Origin: Mesorhizobium sp.
GTDB taxonomy: Bacteria > Pseudomonadota > Alphaproteobacteria > Rhizobiales > Rhizobiaceae
Direction of reading: 5' to 3'
Assembly (NCBI RefSeq): GCF_017306585.1
Contig: NZ_JAFKIC010000162.1
Span: 1 to 35,948, forward strand
Length of the DNA: 35,948 nucleotides
The notes beneath the pieces were generated by a model. It ran no database searches, was not told the DNA's origin, and worked only from the letters and a program-made list of their open reading frames with translations. Positions 8,331 to 16,879 of the stretch are shown piece after piece. A program made the position numbers and the translations under genes. Positions within the stretch are counted from its first letter, which is position 1. Each line of letters begins with the position of its first letter.

Positions 8331-9255
8331 GCGTGGCTTCCCTGGGGTGCATTGGTTCGCCGTAGTTGCGAGGCAAGGTCGATATGGCGCGCGAGGCGAC
8401 CCGCGTCGCGGCTTCGAGCGAGGCGGTGAGCGGCTGGTCCTGCGCCAGCGCGGCCAGGAAAGCGGCGTTGAAGACATCGCCGGCGCCGATCGTATCGATG
8501 ACCTTGACGTCGGGTGCGGCCGCCCGGACCAGCGTTCCGCCGGGGCCGATGGCGATCGCCCCTTCGGGGCCGCGCTTGACCACGGCGGTGGCGCCCTTCT
8601 TCGTCATGGATTGTATCCGCCGCGCGGCGTCGACGGGGTCCGGTGTGCCGGCCAGCGTCACCGTCTCGACCTCGTTGAACAGCGCGAGATCGCAGCGCGC
8701 CAGCCATTCCCGCGCCGCCTTGCAATTGGCCGGCGTCCAGCCCTGCATCGGCCATCCGGTATCCAGCGCCACGGCGATATCGTGGCTGCCCGCCCAGTCG
8801 AAGAAGGCCTCGTAGTCGCCAGTGAGATCGTCGGTGAGGAAGGAGCCGCACAGCAGCGCGTAGCCACCGCCGAGCCGCTTGCCGTCGAGTACGCAGAGCA
8901 CATCGGCCAGGCTGAAGCGAGGCAAATGCCCGCGCGTGGTGAAAAACGTCCGCTCGCCATCGGGATGCGTCATGCCGACGGAGAGCGTCGTGCTTTCGGG
9001 GCGCACCGGCCATTTGTCGGCGCGGGCACCAAAGGCTTCGCGCAGCCAGTGGCCGAACTGGTCGTCGCCGACATTGGCGGCAATCTCGAAATCGACGTCC
9101 AGCGCCTGCCAGGCGAGCCCGGTGTTGCCGGCCTGGCCGCCGACGCGCAGATCGTCATGGTCGACGACGGTTTCAGTGCCGGCCTTCGGCCATGGCGCGA
9201 CCGGGCCGACGATCAGGTCGACATTGACGTTGCCGATCACCGCGAGCGGACGCAT
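8317..9255 (-). CDS. PfkB-family carbohydrate kinase
   Basis: A 312-residue sugar or sugar-derivative kinase of the ribokinase/PfkB family, cytoplasmic. The N-terminal PfkB motif is GGQAGN (39-44) and the C-terminal signature is DTIGAGDVFNAAF (from 254), with catalytic base D260. The start has tandem ATGs; the second (9255) has better spacing from AGGAG, the first (9258) overlaps the SIS gene stop. The gene follows a SIS-domain enzyme in a sugar importer operon. The PfkB plus SIS pairing is seen in fructosamine systems such as FrlD/FrlB (kinase, then deglycase), as well as in amino-sugar pathways. The substrate is therefore undecided. Confidence 0.92.
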   Translation of the reverse strand: MRPLAVIGNVNVDLIVGPVAPWPKAGTETVVDHDDLRVGGQAGNTGLAWQALDVDFEIAANVGDDQFGHWLREAFGARADKWPVRPESTTLSVGMTHPDGERTFFTTRGHLPRFSLADVLCVLDGKRLGGGYALLCGSFLTDDLTGDYEAFFDWAGSHDIAVALDTGWPMQGWTPANCKAAREWLARCDLALFNEVETVTLAGTPDPVDAARRIQSMTKKGATAVVKRGPEGAIAIGPGGTLVRAAAPDVKVIDTIGAGDVFNAAFLAALAQDQPLTASLEAATRVASRAISTLPRNYGEPMHPREATHERA

Positions 9256-10277
9256 CATTCGCTCCTGGTAATCTTGGTCGTGCGCACGGGCGTGCCGGCG
9301 TTGTCGACGCGGCTGTCGGCGAAGGCGATCATCAGGCGCTGGGCGACAGGCAGCATGGCGAAGATCGCGGCCATGCCGGAAGCCGGCCTGAAAGCAAGCG
9401 TCACGGCGCCCGCCACGGGCGATTGCCCGGAAGCGTCGAAGACCACCAGCGGCGCGCCGGTCTCGACCACCGAAAGGGCCATCGCGGTCACCAGTTCCGA
9501 TGTCGGGTCGTTGCCGCGAAACAGGACGACGCCGATCCCCGGGCCAAGCATTTCCATTGGGCCGTGCCGCAACTGGCCGCCCTCGAGGGAGAAGCAAGGC
9601 CGCCGCGACAGCTCGGTCAGGCCGAGCGCCAGGGCTTCGGCGACACCTTGCAGGCGCCGGCCGGAGGTGACGATGGTCTCCACCTCGGCAAGGGTGGCGA
9701 GCGCCGCCGCGATGTCGCAATCCTGGGGGGCTTCGAGCTCGGCGATGGCGGCAACAGAATCCTCGCCCAGGGCGGCGAGGATGGCCAGATGCAGAGCGAG
9801 GGTCACGGTCAGGCTGCGGGTGGCGGCAAAGGCCAGTTCGGTGCCGCCGGCGCCGACCAGGCCAGGCGCAGTGCGGGCAAGGAAGGAGCCGCCCTCGAGC
9901 GTCAGGCCGAAGACATCCGAGACGCCGCCGGCCTGTAAAAACCACCTGACGACCTCGGCGCTCTCGCCGGATTGGGAGGTTACGATCACGCTGCGGCCAT
10001 CGAGCGGCAGCGGCTGGCCGAGTTGCTCCGAGAGCGGCGTCGCCAGGGCGTCGACGCCGAGCGCGCGATATAGCGGTTCCACCGCGCGGCCGACGGCATG
10101 CGAGCCGCCCATGCCGAGCAGCAGCAGCCGTCCCGTTTGCCTGATCGAAGCCGCTATCGTTTGCGCCTCGGCGGTGTTCTGTCGGAACGACGCCAGCGCG
10201 TCGGCGTGCTGGCGCGCCATTTCGCGGTCGATCGCGGCCAGTCCGGCGGGGCGGGTTTTCCCTACAGTCATTGTCAT
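9255..10277 (-). CDS. SIS-domain sugar-phosphate isomerase/deaminase/deglycase
   Basis: A 340-residue protein with two SIS domains, resembling the isomerase half of GlmS and related AgaS/FrlB enzymes. Visible motifs are LLLLGMGGSHAVGRA (51-65), SQSGES (101-106, phosphosugar binding) and EGGQLRHGPMEML, which corresponds to the ESxxxRHGP active-site phrase of this group. There is no glutaminase domain, so it is not a GlmS synthase. It probably acts on a phosphorylated amino- or Amadori-type sugar made by the adjacent PfkB kinase. The ATG overlaps the permease stop (ATGA); a second ATG two codons later is possible. Confidence 0.88.
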   Translation of the reverse strand: MTMTVGKTRPAGLAAIDREMARQHADALASFRQNTAEAQTIAASIRQTGRLLLLGMGGSHAVGRAVEPLYRALGVDALATPLSEQLGQPLPLDGRSVIVTSQSGESAEVVRWFLQAGGVSDVFGLTLEGGSFLARTAPGLVGAGGTELAFAATRSLTVTLALHLAILAALGEDSVAAIAELEAPQDCDIAAALATLAEVETIVTSGRRLQGVAEALALGLTELSRRPCFSLEGGQLRHGPMEMLGPGIGVVLFRGNDPTSELVTAMALSVVETGAPLVVFDASGQSPVAGAVTLAFRPASGMAAIFAMLPVAQRLMIAFADSRVDNAGTPVRTTKITRSE

Positions 10278-11119
10278 CCTTTCACACCGCCGCTGGTCAG
10301 GCCCGAGATCAGCGCCCGCTGCATGACCAGCCCGATCAGGACCGGCGGCAGGGCGGCCAGAACGCCGGCGGTGGCGATCAGCCCGTAGTCGGAAACACGG
10401 CCACCGGCGAGATCGGCGATGGCGACCGTCAGGGTCTTGGCGCGCTGGTCGGACGTGAACAGCAGCGCGTAGAAGAATTCGTCCCAGGCAAGCAGCACGG
10501 CAAACAGGGCCGATGTCGCCATCACCGGCGCGGCGAGCGGCAGCGTGATGATGCGCCAGGTCTGCAGCAGGCCGGCGCCGTCGATCATTGCCGCAGCCTC
10601 GATTTCGCGCGGAATGGAATCGAAGCCGGATTTCATCAGCCATGTGGTGAAGGGAGCCAATATGGAGAGGTAGACCAGCGCCAGGCCGAAGACATTGTTG
10701 AGCAGGCCGAGATGCGACAGGCCCATATAGAGCGGCACGGCGAGCGCCACCGGCGGCAGCATGTAGGTGGCGATGACCATCGACAGCGACCAGCCCACCG
10801 CGGGCGTGCGCGACACCGCCCATCCGGCGGGGATCGCCAGGGCAAGTGCTGCCAGCGTCGCCATGCCCGCGATCTCCAGGCTGTTGCGCAGCGAGGAGGT
10901 GAAGGCCGCGCCGGCACTGTTTTCGGCGGTCGACAGCAATTGCCCGTAGCGTGAGAAATCGACGGCCTGCGGCCACCAGCGCAGCGGCTTGGCGGCGAGG
11001 TCGGCGGCCGGAGAAATGCTCATGATGAACAGCCAGGCGATCGGCGCCAGGATGACGGCCGCGAGCAACAGCGCACAGGCGTAGATGAAAAAGGTGAAGG
11101 CGGGGCTCCTGCGTTCCAT
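10274..11119 (-). CDS. Sugar ABC importer permease (MalG type)
   Basis: A 281-residue inner-membrane permease with six predicted membrane helices. It carries the EAA loop that docks to the ATPase (IPREIEAAAMIDGAGLLQTW, followed by RIITLPLA). The first helix is followed by a short periplasmic stretch typical of the MalG/UgpE half of carbohydrate importers. The ATG overlaps the stop of the preceding permease gene, and its own stop overlaps the next start, so the three genes are coupled. It pairs with the permease at 11119-12003. Confidence 0.95.
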   Translation of the reverse strand: MERRSPAFTFFIYACALLLAAVILAPIAWLFIMSISPAADLAAKPLRWWPQAVDFSRYGQLLSTAENSAGAAFTSSLRNSLEIAGMATLAALALAIPAGWAVSRTPAVGWSLSMVIATYMLPPVALAVPLYMGLSHLGLLNNVFGLALVYLSILAPFTTWLMKSGFDSIPREIEAAAMIDGAGLLQTWRIITLPLAAPVMATSALFAVLLAWDEFFYALLFTSDQRAKTLTVAIADLAGGRVSDYGLIATAGVLAALPPVLIGLVMQRALISGLTSGGVKG

Positions 11120-12003
11120 CAGGCGGCACCCCCCGCGGTCTTCCTCACCAGCGCCGCATAGGCGACGGCAAGCACCGTGACGAGCAAGGTGACGATCAGC
11201 GCCAGCGAGGCGCCCGAGCCGGCGCGCTGGAAGGAGAAGGCCTCCTGGTAGACCAGGATCGACAGCGTGCGCGTGCTGTTGGCGGGACCGCCACGCGTCA
11301 TCACCCAGATGATGTCGAAGACCTTGAACGCTTCGATGGTGCGTAGCACCAGCGCCACCATCAGCGGACCGGCGAGATAGGGCAGGATGACGAAGCGAAA
11401 ACGGTTGAATGGCCCGGCGCCGTCGACCAGTGAGGCGGCGGTGATGTCGCGCGGCACCGCCTGCAGGGCGGCGAGCGCGATCAGCGCCACCAGCGGAAAG
11501 TTCTTCCAGCAGTCGGCGACGATCAGGGCCGCCAGCGCGGTGCCCGGTTCGCCGAGCCAGGAGCGGTAGGCGTCGATGAGATGCAGCTGTGTCAGCGCGG
11601 CGTTGAGCGCGCCATATTCGGGATTGTAGATCAGCCGCCACAGCGTGGCGTTGACCACGGTCGGCAGTGCCCAGGGCAGGATCATCAAAGCGCGCAGGAT
11701 GGCGCGGCCTTTGAATTCCTGGTTGAGCAGAAGTGCCGCCAGAACCCCGATCACCATCTCGGCGGCGACCGAGATCACAGCGAACAGCGTGGTGGTGACC
11801 AGCGTGCGCGAGAAGTTCGGGCTGGACAGCATGCTGGTGTAATTGTCGATGCCGACGAAATCGCCGCCGGTGCCGACGAGCTTGGCGTCGGTGAAGGAGA
11901 GGCCGATCGTGTCGACCAGCGGCCAGCCGATGACGGCGACCATGACCACGAGCAAGGGCAGCATCAGCAGCCATGCACGGGTTGTCATCCAGGTGCCCGA
12001 CAT
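11119..12003 (-). CDS. Sugar ABC importer permease (MalF type)
   Basis: A 294-residue inner-membrane permease of the carbohydrate family. It begins with a membrane helix (WLLMLPLLVVMVAVIGW), has the typical phrase ILPWALPTVVNATLWR, and an EAA loop (ITAASLVDGAGPFNRFRFV, then ILPYL). GGGAGAGG upstream of the ATG at 12003 supports the start; an alternative ATG five codons in is less well placed. It forms the heterodimeric channel with the next gene. Confidence 0.95.
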   Translation of the reverse strand: MSGTWMTTRAWLLMLPLLVVMVAVIGWPLVDTIGLSFTDAKLVGTGGDFVGIDNYTSMLSSPNFSRTLVTTTLFAVISVAAEMVIGVLAALLLNQEFKGRAILRALMILPWALPTVVNATLWRLIYNPEYGALNAALTQLHLIDAYRSWLGEPGTALAALIVADCWKNFPLVALIALAALQAVPRDITAASLVDGAGPFNRFRFVILPYLAGPLMVALVLRTIEAFKVFDIIWVMTRGGPANSTRTLSILVYQEAFSFQRAGSGASLALIVTLLVTVLAVAYAALVRKTAGGAA

Positions 12004-12045
12004 CAGAGCAGCCTCTCCCTAAATTCATCTTGGTTTCAGACATAG

Positions 12046-12070
12046 CACGGGCGGCACAAGGCCGCCCGTG
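12046..12070 (-). terminator. Hairpin between binding-protein and permease genes
   Basis: A perfect 10-bp stem (CACGGGCGGC and GCCGCCCGTG) with a 5-base loop ACAAG, 15 bases after the binding-protein stop. It lacks a T-tract. Such hairpins commonly protect the upstream message and reduce read-through, raising the binding protein above its permeases. Confidence 0.55.
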
Positions 12071-12085
12071 ACCGGATAGCAAAGC

Positions 12086-13324
12086 TTAGAGGCCGCTGTT
12101 CTTGGCGGCGGTGTTCAAGGCGTCTTCCGGAGAAGACGTGCCGAGCAGCGATTCCTGGATGGCCTGCTGCAGGGCGGTCGACAGTTCCTGGTATTTCGGC
12201 GTGGTCGGACGCGGATACATGGCGGCGAGACCAAGCTTGGCGGCGGCGATCAGTTCTTCCTGGCCCTTGGTGACGGCCGGGTCGTCATAGGACGACGCCC
12301 AGATCGGCAGCGAGAGCTTGGCGTACTGGTTCTGCGTCGCCTGCGAGGTCATGAAGGTGATGTACTTCCAGGCTTCGTCGGGATGCTTCGACACCGCCGT
12401 GACGCCAAGTCCCATCGAGCCGTTGACTGCCGACACCTCGCTGGTGCCGGAAACGCCCGGCGCCGGCACGACGCCGACCTTGCCGGCGACCTTCGAGTCC
12501 TTCGGGTCGTTGGCCATGTTGTACATGTAGGTCCAGTTCAGCGCGAAAGCGGCATCGCCGTTTTCGAAGACCTGGCGGACGTCCTCCTCGAGGAATTCCT
12601 TGGAATTCGGATTGGTGAGGCCCGACTTGTAGCTGTCGACCATGTATTTCAGCGCCAGGACGCCGCCGCCGTTCTGGAAGTCGGGCTTGCCGTCCTTGAG
12701 GAAGTCGCCGCCATAGGCGCTGACCAGCGTGGTGTAGTCGCAGATCGCGGCTTCGGCCTGCGACCAGCTCCAGGCAATCGGCGTCTTCAGGAGGCCCTTG
12801 TCCTGGATGATCTTGGCCTGGGCGCCAAGCTCTTCCCAGGTCTTAGGCGGCGTCTTGATGCCGGCCTTTTCCAGGATCTCCTTGTTGTAGAACAGGTACT
12901 TGGTATCGAGGATCCACGGCATGCCGTAATATTTGCCGTCATACTGGACTGTCGTCCACGCGCCCGGCAGCACGCCCTTCTTCATGTCGTCGGTGATTTT
13001 CGAGGACACGTCGACCAGCACCTTGTTGGTCGCGTATTCGGCCGGCCAGATGACGTCGAACAGCACGACGTCATAGCCGCCGCCGGAGCCCTGGGCGAGG
13101 ACCGTCTTGTCGTGCAGGCCTTCGTAAGGGACGAATTCGAGGTTCACCTTGACGTCGGGATTGGCCTTGGTGAAGGCGTCCGTCATGGCGCGCACATCGG
13201 CTTCGCTATAGGCGGCCTGCGCCATGAAAAGCGCATTGAGCGTGGTTTCGGCGAAAGCGTGGGGGACAAGCAGGCCCCCGGCAAAAACGGCACCCAACAG
13301 GGTCTTGCCGATCGATTTAAGCAT
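12086..13324 (-). CDS. Periplasmic sugar-binding protein (family 1)
   Basis: A 412-residue extracellular solute-binding protein of the carbohydrate (family 1) type. The signal peptide covers about residues 1-25 (ending HAFA before ETTL). The mature part has the expected ADVRAMTDAFTKANPDVKVN opening, KYYGMPWILDTKYLFYNKEI hinge strand and KTWEELGAQAKII helix. I chose the ATG at 13324 because GGGAGAAG precedes it and the signal peptide begins there. It is the first gene of the operon and is followed by a strong hairpin. The ligand is unknown; the SIS and PfkB enzymes downstream point to a sugar or sugar-amine. Confidence 0.94.
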   Translation of the reverse strand: MLKSIGKTLLGAVFAGGLLVPHAFAETTLNALFMAQAAYSEADVRAMTDAFTKANPDVKVNLEFVPYEGLHDKTVLAQGSGGGYDVVLFDVIWPAEYATNKVLVDVSSKITDDMKKGVLPGAWTTVQYDGKYYGMPWILDTKYLFYNKEILEKAGIKTPPKTWEELGAQAKIIQDKGLLKTPIAWSWSQAEAAICDYTTLVSAYGGDFLKDGKPDFQNGGGVLALKYMVDSYKSGLTNPNSKEFLEEDVRQVFENGDAAFALNWTYMYNMANDPKDSKVAGKVGVVPAPGVSGTSEVSAVNGSMGLGVTAVSKHPDEAWKYITFMTSQATQNQYAKLSLPIWASSYDDPAVTKGQEELIAAAKLGLAAMYPRPTTPKYQELSTALQQAIQESLLGTSSPEDALNTAAKNSGL

Positions 13325-13446
13325 CTTCTTCTCCCATTTCCGATGTTGTCGGGCCGGCGTTCCCTGCCTTCCCGGGTCGAGGTCGCGTGACCTATTGTTT
13401 TGCCGACGAGCTATGGAACCTGATTGTCCCAAGAGTCGGCACACTA

Positions 13447-13471
13447 TTAAGTCAATTCGCTTGACTTAATT
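13447..13471. promoter_or_regulatory. Candidate ROK operator
   Basis: A perfect inverted repeat with 10-base arms (ATTAAGTCAA and TTGACTTAAT) and a 5-base spacer. It is the most AT-rich stretch of the divergent region. It lies 36 bases before the ROK gene and about 120 bases before the binding-protein gene. Each arm contains TTGACT, close to a -35 box, one per strand. Binding by the ROK protein is an inference. Confidence 0.65.
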
Positions 13472-13507
13472 AGTCGATCAATATCCTAATGGAGTCAAGA
13501 GGGGAAA

Positions 13508-14728
13508 ATGCCGGTGGACGATATCAGCCCGATCCGCGCCAAGAGCGGCACCAATCAGGAAGGCACCAGCGCGCATAACCGCCGCGTCATGATCGAGGCA
13601 TTGCGCCTCAATGGCGCGCTGTCGCGAGCCGACCTGGCGCGGGCGACGCAGCTCACCAAGCAGGCGGTTTCCAACATCATCGAGGATCTTGAAAGCGACG
13701 GCCTCGTCGCGGCGCTGGACGCCGTGCGCAAGGGCAGGGGGCAGCCGTCGACCCCCTACAGGCTGGTGCCCGAAGGCGCTTTCGCCATCGGCCTGCAGAT
13801 CGACCGTCACCTGACACGCGCCGTCGCGGTCGACCTGATGGGCAGCGTGCTGGCGCGGGCCGAGGCCAAGCTGCCCTTCGACGAACCGTCGAAGGGCGTG
13901 GAGGTCATTCTCGGCCTGATCGGCGGCGTGCGGCGCGATCTGGCGACGATTTCCTCTCAGTCGGAAAAGCGGCTCGTCGGCCTCGGCGTCGCCATGCCCG
14001 GTCCTTTCGGGCTGGAGAATTCGGACGACAAATGGATGATGCCGGCCTGGCAGAAGTTTCCGCTGCTGGAGACATTGGCGGCGGGGACAGGCCTGAATGT
14101 CGGCCTGCAGAACGACTCGGCCGCTTGCGCCACGGCCGAACGCATCGCGGCTGCGGCGCACGGCGTCGACCACGCGGTCTGCCTTTATGTTGGCTACGGC
14201 ATCGGCACGGGTTTGATCCTCAACGGCGAGCTTTACAGCGGCGGCCACGGCAATGCGGGCGAAATCGGCATGGCGCTGCTGTCGCCAGCCGGGCCTGGTT
14301 CGACGCCGCTCGAACATCGTGCGTCGCTGGCATCACTCTATCAGCACCTCGGCCTCAATCCGGAAGATAGCGATATCTACCAGCAGATGAACGACCTCGT
14401 GCTGGCCGGGAATCCGGGGATGATGGCCTGGATCGACGGCGCGGCGCATGATCTGCGCTGGAGCGTGCATCTGATCGAAACGATCTTCGATCCGCAGACG
14501 GTCATCCTGACGAGCGGCGCGCCCGAAGCACTGGCGCGCCGGCTCGTCGAGGCGATGCATCCGCTGCTGCCGTCGATCGCCGACCGGCCGGGGCGGAACC
14601 TGCCGCGCCTGCAACTCGGCACCACCGATCCCTGGTCGATCGCGCTGGGCGCCGCCGCGGCGCCGATCAGCCGAGCCTTCGATCCGCTGTTCTCGGCGAT
14701 CCTGAAGACGCGATCCGGTCCCGCCTAG
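13508..14728 (+). CDS. ROK-family transcriptional regulator
   Basis: A 406-residue NagC/XylR-type regulator. Residues about 25-70 form a winged helix-turn-helix (LSRADLARATQLTKQAVSNI). The rest is a ROK sugar-kinase-like domain with GLGVAMPGPFG and a degenerate GHGNAGEIGM motif. The usual zinc-binding CxCGxxGC cluster after that motif is absent: the region reads LLSPAGPGSTPLEHRASL. It should sense a sugar or sugar phosphate and control the divergent importer operon, probably by binding the inverted repeat at 13447-13471. AGAGGGG upstream supports the start. Confidence 0.93.
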   Translation: MPVDDISPIRAKSGTNQEGTSAHNRRVMIEALRLNGALSRADLARATQLTKQAVSNIIEDLESDGLVAALDAVRKGRGQPSTPYRLVPEGAFAIGLQIDRHLTRAVAVDLMGSVLARAEAKLPFDEPSKGVEVILGLIGGVRRDLATISSQSEKRLVGLGVAMPGPFGLENSDDKWMMPAWQKFPLLETLAAGTGLNVGLQNDSAACATAERIAAAAHGVDHAVCLYVGYGIGTGLILNGELYSGGHGNAGEIGMALLSPAGPGSTPLEHRASLASLYQHLGLNPEDSDIYQQMNDLVLAGNPGMMAWIDGAAHDLRWSVHLIETIFDPQTVILTSGAPEALARRLVEAMHPLLPSIADRPGRNLPRLQLGTTDPWSIALGAAAAPISRAFDPLFSAILKTRSGPA

Positions 14729-14822
14729 CTGGATCAAAGCCGGCTGTCGGCGTCACACAGGGTTCATCGTGCGGACTTAGCGTCCTTCCCGGTTCCTTGC
14801 TGCAGTGCAAAAGGAGTGGGAC

Positions 14823-16433
14823 ATGGTGGACATAGTTTCTAACGAAGCGGGTATTCCGAGGCCGGATCACCCGCTGCATCAATCGGGCGGCGCCAAATGG
14901 TTCCTGCCCGCTTTCGGCGTACTCGTGCTGGTCGGCGTCATCTATGTCGGCTACGCGCTCAGCCAGGACCTCGCGGTGGCCAAGACCGTGCCGTGGATCC
15001 TGCTCGGCATCGCCTTGCTGATCGCGCTCGGCTTCGAATTCGTCAACGGTTTCCACGACACCGCCAACGCGGTGGCGACAGTGATCTACACGCGCTCCCT
15101 GCCGGCCGAATTCGCCGTCATGTGGTCCGGCGTCTTCAACTTCCTCGGGGTTCTCACCTCCAGCGGCGCGGTCGCCTTCGGCATCCTGTCGCTGCTGCCG
15201 GTCGAACTCATCCTGCAGGTCGGCTCCTCGTCCGGTTTTGCCATGGTGTTCGCGCTGCTCGTCGCGGCGATCCTGTGGAATCTCGGCACCTGGTTCCTCG
15301 GCCTGCCGGCCTCGAGCTCGCACACCATGGTCGGTTCGATCATCGGCGTCGGTCTCGCCAACCAGTTCATGGCGCCGGCCGGCAGCGCCACCAGCGGCGT
15401 CGACTGGTCGCAGGCGACCAATGTCGGCACCACCTTGCTGGTGTCGCCGATCGTCGGCTTCTTCGCCGCCGCCGCCCTGCTCTACGCGATGAAGCTTCTG
15501 GTGCGCAACCAGGCCCTCTACGAGGCGCCGAAGGGCAACGCCCCGCCGCCCTGGTGGATCCGCGGCCTGCTCATCTTCACCTGCACCGGCGTCAGCTTCG
15601 CGCACGGCTCCAATGATGGCCAGAAGGGCATGGGCCTGATCATGCTGATCCTGATCGGCGTGGTGCCGACCGCCTATGCGCTCAACCGCACGCCCGACAT
15701 CAACTATCTCGAGGCCTACAAGGCGGCCTCGACCGGTGTCGAAACTGCATTGGGCAAATATGTGAAGCCCGGCGTTACCGTCGCCGACGCCAAGGACGCC
15801 AAGGCAGCGGTGCAGGACGCCGTACGCACCCGGACCTGGAGCGACAAGACGACGGTCGCGCTGCAGACCTACATCCACAACACGACGGCGGAGCTGCAAC
15901 CCTACGCTTCGGTCGACAATGTGCCGACCGATCTCGTCAGCAACGCCCGCAACGACATCTACCTGATCGGTGAGGCGCTCAAGCTGATCGACAAGAAGCA
16001 GTTGCTGCCCATGGAGGCCGCCGACCTCAAGGCGGTGACCGACTATCACAAGGCCGTCGACAATGCGACGAAGTTCATCCCGCTCTGGGTGAAGATCGCC
16101 GTGGCGCTGGCGCTTGGCCTCGGCACGATGGTCGGCTGGAAGCGCATCGTCGTCACCGTCGGCGAGAAGATCGGCAAGAGCCACCTGACCTATGGCCAGG
16201 GCGCCGCCGCCGAACTCGTCGCCATGGTGACCATCGGCATGGCGGACCGGCTCGGCCTGCCGGTGTCGACGACCCACGTGCTGTCGTCAGGCGTCGCAGG
16301 AACCATGGCCGCCAACGGCTCCGGCCTGCAATGGTCGACCGTGCGCAATCTCTTGCTGGCCTGGGTGCTGACCCTGCCGTGCTCGATCGCGCTGGCCTTC
16401 GTGCTGTTCATCGTCTTCCGCCAGGTGTTCTGA
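14823..16433 (+). CDS. pit: Inorganic phosphate transporter, PiT family
   Basis: A 536-residue low-affinity phosphate:cation symporter in the inner membrane. Both halves of the PiT signature are present: GFHDTANAVAT (76-86) near the N-terminus and FAHGSNDGQKGMG (about 259-271). The C-terminal half has RLGLPVSTTHVLSSG. A long hydrophilic loop of about 120 residues (roughly 295-420) separates the two membrane halves, as in many bacterial Pit proteins. The ATG at 14823 follows AAGGAG; a GTG at 14805 is less likely. No DUF47 phosphate-transport accessory gene is beside it, unlike the orfA-pit arrangement known in Sinorhizobium. Confidence 0.95.
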   Translation: MVDIVSNEAGIPRPDHPLHQSGGAKWFLPAFGVLVLVGVIYVGYALSQDLAVAKTVPWILLGIALLIALGFEFVNGFHDTANAVATVIYTRSLPAEFAVMWSGVFNFLGVLTSSGAVAFGILSLLPVELILQVGSSSGFAMVFALLVAAILWNLGTWFLGLPASSSHTMVGSIIGVGLANQFMAPAGSATSGVDWSQATNVGTTLLVSPIVGFFAAAALLYAMKLLVRNQALYEAPKGNAPPPWWIRGLLIFTCTGVSFAHGSNDGQKGMGLIMLILIGVVPTAYALNRTPDINYLEAYKAASTGVETALGKYVKPGVTVADAKDAKAAVQDAVRTRTWSDKTTVALQTYIHNTTAELQPYASVDNVPTDLVSNARNDIYLIGEALKLIDKKQLLPMEAADLKAVTDYHKAVDNATKFIPLWVKIAVALALGLGTMVGWKRIVVTVGEKIGKSHLTYGQGAAAELVAMVTIGMADRLGLPVSTTHVLSSGVAGTMAANGSGLQWSTVRNLLLAWVLTLPCSIALAFVLFIVFRQVF

Positions 16434-16453
16434 GCGGAATACCAGCAAGTCAG

Positions 16454-16491
16454 AAAGGGCAGCGCCGCTCGCCGGCGCTGCCCTTTTCTTT
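16454..16491 (+). terminator. Intrinsic terminator after pit
   Basis: A perfect 13-bp stem (AAAGGGCAGCGCC and GGCGCTGCCCTTT) with a 7-base loop is followed directly by TTTTCTTT. It starts 20 bases after the pit stop. This is the clearest rho-independent terminator in the window. Confidence 0.9.
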
Positions 16492-16581
16492 GAGTGAGCA
16501 TCGTGTTCAGGGGGCGAGGACGTATTCGTTTCTGCTGACGTGGCACATAGCTGGGAAATTGGCCAAAACGTCCATCGGTTG

Positions 16582-16782
16582 GTCATCCGGCGGCGGAGCA
16601 AGGAGCGAAGCGACGCGGCGCAGACCCCTGGAGCTGCTCCGCAGCCCAAGGGATCTGTGCCTGGACTCCCGCGCGCTGCCGCAGTGCAGAGTTCTGATCC
16701 GCTGTATTCCACGGCTGAGGTCGCGGCATGGATCCCAGGGTCTTCGCGACGGAGCTTCGCTCCTGCTTCGCCCAGGGATGAC
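16582..16782. repeat. ~200-bp element with long imperfect terminal inverted repeats (MITE-like)
   Basis: The ends are imperfect inverted repeats of about 50 bases. Both begin GTCATCC when read inward, then share blocks such as GGAGCGAAGC and AGACCC. The centre has no ORF with coding features. I recall similar sequences scattered in Mesorhizobium intergenic DNA, which fits a non-autonomous mobile or structural repeat. It occupies most of the gene-free stretch 16434-16879, which holds nothing else recognisable apart from the pit terminator. Confidence 0.55.
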
Positions 16783-16879
16783 GAAGTTTGGAGGCGTCAG
16801 CCAATCTCTAACGTTGACGATGGCCGCTCAAACGAATCCCGGCCAACAAGGCTGAACTATTGCAGGTAACCCGCCTATC

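Noticed and set aside
14729-14822. Possible Pho box before pit
   Set aside because: Only one CTGTC-like half-site is present; the second half and the spacing do not match.
16331-16869. Small open frames in the gap after pit
   Set aside because: They lie in the terminator and the inverted-repeat element, have no ribosome sites and no recognisable protein features.
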